From assembly GCA_022009675.1 (NCBI GenBank), contig CP091718.1, forward strand, positions 1 to 64,000: a DNA stretch of 64,000 nt. Direction: 5' to 3'. The stretch comes from Oscillospiraceae bacterium (GTDB lineage: Bacteria > Bacillota > Clostridia > Oscillospirales > CAG-272). Shown here piece by piece: positions 56,564-64,000 of the stretch (positions within the stretch are counted from its first letter, which is position 1; every line of letters starts with the position of its first letter). The position numbers and the translations under genes were made by a program. The notes beneath the pieces are model-generated. The model worked only from the letters and a program-made list of their open reading frames with translations, searched no databases and was not told the origin of the DNA.

Positions 56564-56887
56564 TCAAGTAGACAGTAAAAAGTAAAAAAGCGAAAGCATT
56601 AAAAAAACAGCCGAGCCCTCTTGATTACAGGGGATTCGGCTGTTCCTTTCGTTATTCCCACTCCTCAAATCGCACTCCCAATTAGGGTGTGTTTCTACCA
56701 TCTGTTGACACATATATTCCCGAACCTTTCGCAGACGATGATAATATGCGCCTTTACTGATTCCCAGGCTTGCACACCATTCATCCACCGGTATCCCTTG
56801 CTCCTGCCGCTCCTGTACCTGTCGCTGCCACTCGGACAGTTGCACCTCTCGCTTTACCGCTACGATTGCTTGACTTGATTCATTCAT
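56564..56887 (-). CDS. IS66-family accessory protein TnpA-like, partial
   Basis: The ATG at 56887 (MNESSQAIVAVKREVQL) follows GGAAAG. SEWQRQVQERQEQGIPVDEW followed by CASLGISKGAYYHRLRKVRE is the helix-turn-helix-like core of the small IS66 accessory proteins. The open frame reads through a strong hairpin at 56608-56642, so its last 25 or so residues are probably not real, and no TnpB or TnpC follows. It is an IS66 remnant. Confidence 0.7.
   Translation of the reverse strand: MNESSQAIVAVKREVQLSEWQRQVQERQEQGIPVDEWCASLGISKGAYYHRLRKVREYMCQQMVETHPNWECDLRSGNNERNSRIPCNQEGSAVFLMLSLFYFLLST
56608..56642 (-). terminator. hairpin with U-tract on the - strand
   Basis: CAGCCGA (56608-56614) pairs with TCGGCTG (56636-56642), extended by a GAGGGC/CCCC-like inner stem. 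On the - strand it is followed by T7. On the + strand it is followed by TTCCTTTC, so it may also end the lipoprotein transcript 95 bases upstream. Confidence 0.7.
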
Positions 56888-56917
56888 CTTTCCTTTTCCT
56901 CCGTGTGTTTCGGACTG

Positions 56918-56972
56918 CAACGAACTTCAATTGTACTTCATTACAGTTCGTTGAAATTTGTTGTACTTCATT
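56918..56972. repeat. direct and inverted repeats upstream of the IS66-like gene
   Basis: TTGTACTTCATT occurs at 56931-56942 and again at 56961-56972, 30 bases apart. CAACGAAC (56918-56925) and GTTCGTTG (56945-56952) are inverted around the first copy. They may be the end region of the IS66-type element or protein binding sites. The rest of 56888-57039 shows no gene. Confidence 0.55.
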
Positions 56973-57039
56973 GTACCACATTCAGAAAGATTCTTGAAGG
57001 CGCGGGGGGATCTGTGGCTTACTTTTTTTGCCCGAAATG

Positions 57040-57714
57040 TTAATAGACTGGACAATATTTCCGTCGCCATCGTAGACGTAGAAAAAAACTCCGCACCTCA
57101 AAGAAAGTGCGGAGAAAGCTTATAACAGTTGATCTGTTAAGATAAATATTCAATAGATATGTGATCGCCTGAATTTTGTCCACTAACCGTCCAAAAAAAT
57201 CAATGCTGTATGTCATTCCCTGTAAATCAAAATTGAATGTCTTCCTCGTCGGGGAAATACCATTGACTGTAAATTGTGCGGTTGAATAACACCACCCAAA
57301 AACGGTATTGTCATGTCTTCGATAAGGAAAAAGAATCCATTGATCCGGATTACCGTCCATTAAAAATTCTGATGGGTGAGCCAGGTCATATTCCTCTGTC
57401 CAACCGGAAACACTGTACAAATCGTTTGCATTGGAAGCAAAAGTAACCGTTACCAATGTTTCATTTTGCGAAAGAAAAGTCATCAAAACGATGTCATCAA
57501 ACGTTGTCTTTTCAAATATGATTTTGGGTGTTAAGGTTTGCATTGTATTAAGATCTTGTTCAGCTGCTTTTTGCAGAGCCTTTTCCGGAGAGGTCTCCCA
57601 TACATCACCCCAGAAGGCATATCCGTCATTTAACAAGGCTTTTACCGCAAAGAAAGCCACGATCACCACAAGAAGTATTGCAACAACCAGAAAAACCATT
57701 GCTCTTTTTTTCAT
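57040..57714 (-). CDS. hypothetical membrane-anchored protein
   Basis: The start MKKRAMVFLVVAILLVVIVA is an uncleaved signal anchor, followed by an extracytoplasmic domain of about 170 residues (AFWGDVWETSPEKALQKAAE, VFGWCYSTAQFTVNG). I do not recognise the family. The frame runs through the terminator at 57082-57114, so the last 25-30 residues are an artefact of a late shift; a stop about 40 codons earlier, near 57120, is likely. It follows the small hydrophobic gene by 18 bases and probably shares its transcript. Confidence 0.65.
   Translation of the reverse strand: MKKRAMVFLVVAILLVVIVAFFAVKALLNDGYAFWGDVWETSPEKALQKAAEQDLNTMQTLTPKIIFEKTTFDDIVLMTFLSQNETLVTVTFASNANDLYSVSGWTEEYDLAHPSEFLMDGNPDQWILFPYRRHDNTVFGWCYSTAQFTVNGISPTRKTFNFDLQGMTYSIDFFGRLVDKIQAITYLLNIYLNRSTVISFLRTFFEVRSFFLRLRWRRKYCPVY
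57082..57114 (-). terminator. rho-independent terminator
   Basis: CTCCGCAC (57089-57096) pairs perfectly with GTGCGGAG (57107-57114) around a ten-base loop. On the - strand the stem is followed by T7 (57088-57082). It must end the gene that the open frame seems to run past. Confidence 0.9.
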
Positions 57715-57732
57715 AAAAACAACCTCTTTAAA

Positions 57733-57954
57733 TTACGCGGGTAAATATCTTAACCCGCTTAAAATAATAGCACCAATTGATGCAAGTGCTGCCCCTTTGG
57801 CAGACAAAGCAGCAACTGCACTCATAAATGCAGGTGCGAGTGCAGGCAACACAACACAAACGCCTACAACAGTGACCGCTATAGCAAGTTTAAGCAGATG
57901 TGCAACTGATATATAAAGTCCAGTGGTGAACTCGAGTCGTCCATCTTTTGTCAC
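57733..57954 (-). CDS. small hydrophobic protein or C-terminal fragment
   Basis: Seventy-three residues from a GTG at 57954 (no ribosome site seen), with two membrane helices (LKLAIAVTVVGVCVVLPALA and SAKGAALASIGAIILSGL). The frame stays open 36 bases further upstream (to a stop near 57993), and the N-terminal KDGRLEFTTGLYISV looks like part of a longer protein, so this may be the tail of a gene broken by the neighbouring IS remnants. It is spaced 18 bases from the next gene. Function unknown. Confidence 0.45.
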   Translation of the reverse strand: MTKDGRLEFTTGLYISVAHLLKLAIAVTVVGVCVVLPALAPAFMSAVAALSAKGAALASIGAIILSGLRYLPA

Positions 57955-58138
57955 ATGCGAAATTGAAATTGCAAAATAACTTTTTTCCAGTCAGTTCCCC
58001 TCAGAAAACTAACCGTGTGATTGCAAATAGTTAATCCTAAAGTAGTTTCAAGTTTTTCCTCCCCAACCAAGTTGGAAACTCACCCCTTTGAAACTCGCCT
58101 CAATGCTCGACTTGGAGGGTTCTTTATACCCCTTTTTG

Positions 58139-58149
58139 TAGCAACTTCC
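58139..58149 (+). repeat. orphan IS630 terminal repeat
   Basis: TAGCAACTTCC followed by an A-run is the same end sequence as at 46316 and, inverted, near 61487. No transposase follows. The stretch 57955-58417 otherwise contains only short inverted repeats (for example CCAACCAAGTTGG near 58060) and a possible IS end, GGGAACCTCTAAAAAT, near 58267. Confidence 0.55.
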
Positions 58150-58417
58150 AAAAAAACAATTGCATCTCTAATCCGAGTTTGTTGAATTTTATAAGATTAA
58201 TTCTTCCGTCACTTGTGACCTTATCGATAAACTTGTTCAATATCCAGGCAATCCAAGTTTCATTGATGGGAACCTCTAAAAATCAGTTCCCGGCATTCAA
58301 TTTTGCGATTCAATATCATGAAACATGAGCGGCGAATCGCATTCCGGACACATATTTCATGTATTTGTCGGGGTTGGAAGCCCCACATTTGCGGGCGTTT
58401 CCTGCAAAATGGTACAG

Positions 58418-59216
58418 TTATCCTGTGACAGCCTCCTTTCGGCTTAAAAAGGAGTAGCGACAAAGGTTATAAACCAAGTTTGTCAGCCCAATGTTGAATG
58501 CAGCGCGCTTGATCCCGATGGAACGCACCGTCAAACCGTGCATGGACATGGTCATCCTCCCGGATCAGTTTAGTGGCTTCTGTAGAGTCATGGACATTGG
58601 CAGCCGTGCCTTCGATTATGTGAATATACCCCGTTCCTGCATCCACTCCAGCGTGAACCTTCATCCCATGATACCACTGATTCCCCTTCTTCGTCTGATG
58701 CATCTCCGGATCTCGGGTTCCTGTACGGTTTTTCGTGGAACTGGGAGCAGAAATGATGGTAGCATCCACAATCGTACCGCCATGCATCAGCAAGCCGGAT
58801 TCCTCAAGGCGATCCCTGATGTCAGTAAAAATCTTCTCTCCGATGTTGTGTTTCTCAAGCAGATGGCGGAACTTCAGCAAGGTTGTCGCATCCGGAACCT
58901 GTTCCGTCATAAAATTTATGCCAAGAAAACTACGCATGGCGTAGCTGTCATATATGGCGTCCTCTGTCCCTTCGTCGGACAGGTTGAACCATGTCTGCAT
59001 CAGATACATCCGTAGCATCGTCTCGATACCCCGAACAGGTCGTCCATGCTCTCCCTTCGGATAGTACGGTCTGATCATTTCTACCCATGCTTTCCACGGG
59101 ATGATCTCTTCCATCTTGTTGAGAAATTCCTCCCGCACACCTGCCTTGCTTTGCTTTCCTCCATTATACTACTTTTTCGAATATTTTTTTCAAGGCTTAC
59201 ATTAATCAGTGTTTCC
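58418..59216 (-). mobile_element. IS5-family element copy B, chimeric and start-deleted
   Basis: The left end GGAAACACTGATTAATGTAA lies at 59216 next to TAA. Compared with copy A, about 60 bases holding the start codon are missing, between two GCGG repeats. The transposase then runs unbroken from REEFLNKMEEIIPWKAWVEM through the first DDE Asp (GGTIVDATII) and KGNQWYHGMKVHAGVDAG to STEATKLIREDD (58556). There it joins, out of frame, a different tail (LTVRSIGIKRAAFNIGLTNL then VYNLCRYSFL) ending at 58418. It is not functional. Confidence 0.82.
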
Positions 59217-59263
59217 TTAGCAATGCTTGTACAATATCTTTTTCTATTCATAAGTTTCTCTTT

Positions 59264-61035
59264 TCATATTTGATAGTTCTCTGCTTGTTTTAAAAACATT
59301 TCAGAATACAACCCTTGTACTTTCATCAACTCGTCATGTGTTCCGCTTTCTATTAATTTTCCATTATTTACCACTAGTATCTTGTCCATATTTCTAACAG
59401 ATGACAACCGATGAGCAATCATTATAGTGGTAGTCTCTTTACTTCGTTCGAAAAGAGACTGGTTTTAACATTATATTCAGCCATAGGATCTAATGCAGCT
59501 GAGGGTTCATCTAACATAAGCAAGGAGAATCTTTTTGTTGTAGTTCTTGCAACTGCAACTTTTTGTGCTTCACCGCCTGAAAGTACAATTCCATTATCAT
59601 CAAACTCTCTGGTTAACGTCGAATCATTTGAAGCCCCGTTTTTTTGCAACAATTAAATCCAACCCAAATGCTTTTTGCTTCCGCTATTGCTTTTTCTGTT
59701 GAATTATCATAAAGTCCAATATTCTCATCCATAGAAAAAAAGCATAGATATTAGTGTTCTGAAATGCGACACCTATGGCGTTACGTAATTCAAACAGATT
59801 ATAATCATTTATATTCACACCATTTATCAATATCTCACCGGACTGTACGTCATGTAACCTCAACAGGAGCTTTTACTATGGTTGATTTTACCCGCACCAT
59901 TTTTCGCCGACTATGGCAACTCGTTCACCCGCGGATATCCTAAAACTGATATCTCTTAACGCAAAAGACGAATTTGGATACGAAAAAGTCACATGCTTGA
60001 ATTCAACCCCAAATGGTTTATCCGATATAACGCCAATTCCATCCATTTTTTCCCTTTGATAAGAAAAAAATTCATGTATATTACCTCCGTATTTTTTTCC
60101 AATTTGTTGGTCCGTGCGGAAGATATCAAAAATTTGATAAAAGAGATCGTTAAGCTTGTTTGCTGCCAGCAACAATGTCATATAAGCGCCCACTTCGGAC
60201 ACTTTGCCATTATATATAGAACCGGCTATTCCAATTACTATAAATACATCCGCAATTCTGACAAGCAAGTCGTTTATTATTAACAAATAAAGTGTTTTTT
60301 TGCAATATATTTTTCTGATTAAGTGTATTTTATTTTGGGTTTCTTTTTTTCATAATGAGCTAAAATAATACTCTTCAATTTTGTTGTACGCAATTCTGCC
60401 GCATATGACTTCTGATAAAAAATGCGGTGAAAGTAATCCATTTTTCTGTCAATTGGTACAGCCTCTTCGTCTTTTTGCAGATCAAGTTTGTTAACTTTTG
60501 CAACTACAAGCGACTTTAATGCAAAGCTTATTGCCATAATAACAATTACCCACCATATACTTGTTGCAATTATTGTTATAAGTGACGCTATTGTTATAAT
60601 TAAAGTCAAACTAGACACAATAAAAACCGACGGTCTCTGTACTTTTGTTGGCATATTCTTTTTATTGCCCATGAAAATTTATCATAGTAATCTGGGTTAT
60701 CAACATAATCATATCTTGTTTTGCAGCATTGTTCATATATTTCGCGATTGATGTTCGCGCGTATCCGAACACTCACAGACTCTTTGTATGCATTATTAAA
60801 AAGGTCATCTAAAAAAAGTAATTAGTAAAAAAACACTCTCAAAAACCAATTACAGTAGAAACGATAACTAAAAAAATCTTTATGTGAAGAAAGCAAGTTT
60901 AACACTGCTTGCGGAAAGTATACTTGAAGGACAGAGTCAAGTGGGAGAATAATTACAGCAAATAATATAGAAATGATCAAATATAATTTGCCGTATTTAA
61001 CATATGGCTTTAATAACCAACGTATTTCTTTTCAT
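59264..61035 (-). CDS. ABC exporter (fused membrane and ATPase), frame-damaged
   Basis: About 590 residues, the usual size of a half-ABC exporter. The ATG at 61035 follows AGGAGAGG. Six membrane helices are scattered over several frames between 61000 and 60150 (LYLIISILFAVIILPLDSVL, then VFIVSSLTLIITIASLITII). The ATPase shows VTFSYPNSSFALRDISF, Walker A GENGAGKS (near 59890), a Q-loop AFQNTNIYAF, the signature LSGGEAQKVAVART, Walker B LLMLDEPSAALDP and the H-loop MIAHRLSS. It ends LKQAENYQI with TGA at 59264. Several shifts are present. Close relatives often export peptides; no clear peptide gene is left beside it. The next gene (ATG overlapping the TGA) is cut off by IS5 copy B. Confidence 0.78.
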
Positions 61036-61064
61036 TTTTTTCTACCTCTCCTAATTTAAATACG

Positions 61065-61229
61065 TTATAAGCAAACCGTCAGTGTGTTTTCAGCATTATC
61101 TTTAAGTGGCATTTTTTTCAATATTGTATTGACTTTTTCATACGCTTCCTCAGAATTTGAGTATTCAAAATAAAAATCCCTTTGTTTGCTTAGTTAAAAA
61201 TTTGATATCCGTATACAAATTCGAAATAT
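61065..61229 (-). pseudogene. 3' end of an unknown gene upstream of the ABC exporter
   Basis: The reading gives DIKFLTKQTKGFLF and, one base shifted, EYSNSEEAYEKVNTILKKMP followed by LKDNAENTLTVCL and TAA at 61065. It lies 30 bases before the ABC exporter start and so was its upstream partner. The 5' part is removed by the IS630 deletion derivative at 61232. The family is not recognised. Confidence 0.45.
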
Positions 61230-61231
61230 TA

Positions 61232-61487
61232 TAGCAATTCCCCAAATTACAGGCAATATTCATCAGCCTTAAACCAGCCGACGAATCCCGTTGACTGACG
61301 CACAAAAGCGCACAGGAGACGGTTTCAGGCAAGAGTTCGGCAGTCCGGCTCTCCCATTTGCGCAAAAGCGCCTTTACCTTCGACCACAGCATCTCAATCG
61401 GATTCATATTTTCTCATCTCCCTGTGACATATTGTACCACCTTTTTGCTGCAGTTGTCAAGGGTGACTGCTATTTTGGAAGTTGCTA
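61232..61487 (-). mobile_element. 256-bp MITE-like deletion derivative of the IS630 element
   Basis: Terminal repeats are TAGCAATTCC at 61232 and GGAAGTTGCTA ending at 61487, each next to a TA (61230-61231 and 61488-61489). Inside, the left end of the IS630 element, including TTGACA and the ATGAG segment also seen at 46340-46390, is fused directly to the last codons of the transposase (MNPIEMLWSKVKALLRKW). Nearly the whole coding region is gone, so it could move only with a helper transposase. Confidence 0.82.
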
Positions 61488-61489
61488 TA

Positions 61490-62197
61490 GTGGCTTCTGT
61501 AGAGTCATGGACATTGGCAGCCGTGCCTTCGATTGTGTGAATATACCCCGTTCCCGCATTCACTCCCGCGTGAACCTTCATCCCATGATACCACTGATTC
61601 CCCTTCTTCGTCTGATGCATCTCCGGATCTCGGGTTCCTGTACGGTTTTTCGTGGAACTGGGAGCAGAAATGATGGTAGCATCCACAATCGTACCGCCAT
61701 GCATCAGCAAGCCGGATTCCTCAAGGCGATCCCTGATGTCAGTAAAAATCTTCTCTCCGATGTTGTGTTTCTCAAGCAGATGGCGGAACTTCAGCAAGGT
61801 TGTCGCATCCGGAACCTGTTCCGTCATAAAATTTATGCCAAGAAAACTACGCATGGCGTAGCTGTCATATATGGCGTCCTCTGTCCCTTCGTCGGACAGG
61901 TTGAACCATGTCTGCATCAGATACATCCGTAGCATCGTCTCGATACTCCCGAACAGGTCGCCCATGCTCTCCCTTCGGATAGTACGGTCTGATCATTTCT
62001 ACCCATGCTTTCCACGGGATGATCTCTTCCATCTTGTTGAGAAATTCCTCCCGCTTCGTCGTCTTTTTCCGGTTTCCGTATTCAACATCCGTCAATGTTA
62101 TCTGATCTTTCATACCGCACACCTGCCTTGCTTTTGCTCTCCTCTATTATACTACTTTTTGAATATTTTTGCAAGGTTTACATTAATCAGTGTTTCC
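61490..62197 (-). mobile_element. IS5-family element copy C, truncated at an IS630 insertion
   Basis: The left end GGAAACACTGATTAATGTAA lies at 62197 next to TAA. The transposase starts at 62113 (MKDQITLTDVEYGNRKKTT), has one shift near 61955, and runs through GGTIVDATII and GTAANVHDSTEAT to 61490. There it meets the IS630 derivative at what is TTAG in copy B. Beyond the derivative the IS5 sequence does not resume. It is closely similar to copies A and B. Confidence 0.85.
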
Positions 62198-62231
62198 TTA
62201 GATTTTGCATAAAAGATAGTTTTCATAATCA

Positions 62232-63402
62232 TCACTTCCCGGCAATATAGTCCAAGCCGGAAAGAATATATTCATCACCGTCTCGAGACACAATTTTTCC
62301 TGCTGATGATTTGGCTGATCGTATCCATGCCATTGATTTGTCGGTAACTCCAACAATTGCCCACGGCGAGTGGAAAGAAGCCTTCACCGCCCACGATGGA
62401 ATACTCGCACAGATCAAACTGGTATGTTGCCTTGACGCTATCACTGTCGTCGCGCAAAACAACACGAACCAGTCCGACATTTTCCGTAAAATAACACGCC
62501 ACGACTTGCTCCTCACGCTTGCGAACGAAAACGCGGCATTGGTATTCCGTCCCGTCCTGCATATGAATCACCGCATCCTCTACTCGCGTGTTCTGCCAGT
62601 CATACGCCTCCCCGACTGCAAGAGACCCATCGAAGAGAAGTTTATTCATGTTCCAATATCCGACAGGATCCATGCACGAACTGTATCCTTTCAATATCGG
62701 CAGATGAAAGCACAGCATCGCGGGAACTGACTGGGTAGGCGAATTCCAATAGGAAAAGGTCAACGGAGCAAGCAGGATCGCGCCATCCTTGCTGATCAAT
62801 TTTTGACCGTATGCCGCGTAATGGATGATATTCCGATGAGCGTGATGATCCATCTCACACAGGAATGCCTCGCTTGCCAACGCACAGGCATATGGCTCAG
62901 AAAATCTGTCAAGATAGCGCAAGGCTTTCCTACAATCCTGCAATCTATCTCCGATATTCGCATATGCCCATGTCAGCTTCAGGTACAGTTCACCGGCATA
63001 ATAGGGCGCATCGTGTAGCAAAAACCAGTCGATTCCCTCCCGCACCAATGCTGTTTTCTGCGCGTTATGCGCATGATTTTCGTAGAAAACGAGCCCTCGC
63101 TGATACACCTCGTTGATCAAATCCGCATCTTGGGTTTGCTTGGCTGCAGTCAAAACCGTGTCAAATACTGCAAAAAAGTCATCCCGACCCTGCCCTAGCG
63201 GTGGAACGGCATACGTGATAAGAAATTTGATGTCTTCCCTATCAAGAACGTAATGCGGGTGAGCAACAACGAAATCAATCAAATCATAATAGGTGGGATA
63301 TTTTTGACGAAAAGGATCATTATTCTTTACGTCGCAAATCATTTTTTTCACAGTACCTGCTTCTGTTTCAGAATCCCCTGCATTCTTTTTGAAATATGCC
63401 AT
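62232..63402 (-). CDS. hypothetical protein, helical N-terminal half
   Basis: About 390 residues. I chose the ATG at 63402 (MAYFKKNAGDSETEAG) because GGAG lies ten bases before it. No signal peptide or membrane segment is seen. Residues 20-210 look alpha-helical and TPR-like (DLINEVYQRGLVFYENHAH, YYAGELYLKLTWAYANIGD); the second half is rich in Tyr, Phe and Cys. A shift near 62290 lies just before the end, which reads SRDGDEYILSGLDYIAGK. Family not recognised. IS5 copy C has inserted 35 bases past its stop. Confidence 0.7.
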
Positions 63403-63477
63403 ATATTTAAATCTCCAAATTCCATTACTATTCCCGCCATACTCACTCAAAAAAGATATACATGATCGAGTTGTTAC

Positions 63478-64000
63478 TCAAATTTTTTCCTCCTTTATTT
63501 TTTTCACCCAAACATCTTGATTATTTCTGCTTTCACAGAGAAAGCCTGCCTCTCGGTAAATATGTACCATATGCTCATAGTCATTCTCCGACAGCATGTT
63601 GCACTTATTGGGATAAGCCTCTACACATGTATATCCTGCACGCCGCGCATCGTCGCAAATATGCCGCAAGAGTGCCGATGCTACCCCACAGTTTCTATGG
63701 TCAGGAAGAACCTCAAAGCACATAATGCATTTCACCTGTCCTTCCATGGACGGATGAGCAGACATCAACCGTGGATAGCAACTCTTATCGTTGGCATTGC
63801 ACCATCCGATAGGCGTTCCGGACGCATATGCAAGATACCCGCCAAGTCTCCCCTCATCTATCAGCTTTTCAGCCGCTTGCTTTGTGGCTGTGCGCAAATT
63901 CTTTTCCCCGCGCGCAACAGGAGCTTCGATCTCGCAGTAGTTCTCCTCGTCTGTCATGTTCCAACAGGTACACATGCAGGCGCTGTGGCCATCCTTCTTT
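63478..64000 (-). CDS. GNAT-family N-acetyltransferase, 5' end outside the window
   Basis: The frame is open at the window edge (HSACMCTCWNMTDEENY), so the start is probably beyond 64000. GYLAYASGTPIGWCNAND is the beta-hairpin before the acetyl-CoA site. MCFEVLPDHRNCGVASALLR holds the pyrophosphate-binding R/Q-x-x-G-x-A-like loop, and YTCVEAYP with HMVHIYREAGF completes the fold. Substrate unknown. It is transcribed toward the hypothetical gene at 63402. Confidence 0.8.
   Translation of the reverse strand, partial: KKDGHSACMCTCWNMTDEENYCEIEAPVARGEKNLRTATKQAAEKLIDEGRLGGYLAYASGTPIGWCNANDKSCYPRLMSAHPSMEGQVKCIMCFEVLPDHRNCGVASALLRHICDDARRAGYTCVEAYPNKCNMLSENDYEHMVHIYREAGFLCESRNNQDVWVKKIKEEKI

Noticed and set aside
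57733..57954. Circular bacteriocin precursor
   Set aside because: The size and hydrophobicity are suggestive, but the basic C-terminal helix typical of such peptides is missing, no DUF95-type membrane partner follows, and the frame is open upstream as if it were the tail of a larger protein.
58260..58463. Short - strand frame of 67 codons
   Set aside because: It overlaps the tail and end region of the chimeric IS5 copy B in another frame, with no ribosome site or recognisable motif.
61291..61932. Apparent 213-codon + strand frame
   Set aside because: It is the complement of the IS5 copy C transposase and the IS630 derivative, and the same antisense frame recurs in copy B.

Overview
The window reads as a chromosomal segment of an uncultured, probably gut-associated clostridial Firmicute. 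Pointers to this are a clostridial-type arginine operon with an ArgR operator, several huge BspA-type leucine-rich-repeat and InlB-repeat lipoproteins, a MoxR/DUF58/VWA operon, strong AGGAGG ribosome binding sites and sigma-A promoters. The order or genus cannot be fixed from this sequence. No rRNA, tRNA or CRISPR array was recognised.

Region 1 (1-13,160, + strand) is a compact arginine operon: argG-argH-argC-argJ-argB-argD-argF-carA-carB, followed by dapF. Most genes overlap by a few bases or are spaced by fewer than 25. It starts from a sigma-A promoter whose -10 box lies inside a near-perfect ARG box, and ends at tandem hairpin terminators. Together the genes make N-acetylglutamyl phosphate, carry it through acetylornithine to ornithine (ArgJ recycles the acetyl group), supply carbamoyl phosphate, and finish at arginine. 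carB runs into dapF with no stop codon between them, and the DapF lacks the usual first catalytic cysteine.

Region 2 (13,175-46,143, all - strand) is a block of cell-surface genes. From the promoter at 29.2 kb runs a membrane protein, a MoxR ATPase, a DUF58 protein, a BatA-like VWA protein, a double-VWA membrane protein, a BspA-type LRR lipoprotein and an InlB-repeat lipoprotein. Upstream lie an approximately 3,090-residue LRR lipoprotein with its own promoter, and a TetR regulator coupled to an approximately 2,120-residue cysteine-rich protein with eleven 57-bp tandem repeats and an S-layer-homology-like end.

Region 3 (46.3-64 kb) is an accessory, IS-rich zone. It holds IS630, IS5 (two kinds), IS1202/IS481-like and IS66-like elements, an AT-rich module of an unknown protein plus an SF1 helicase, the 3' stump of a queT-like transporter gene, an intact glycosidase-like lipoprotein with two discoidin domains, a damaged ABC exporter, and two native-looking genes at the right edge.

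Nearly all long genes are split by single-base insertions or deletions while their family motifs remain intact in neighbouring frames. This pattern fits uncorrected sequencing or assembly indels better than gene decay. Gene limits below are therefore given for the whole reconstructed gene, and exact protein sequences should not be trusted around the stated shift points.
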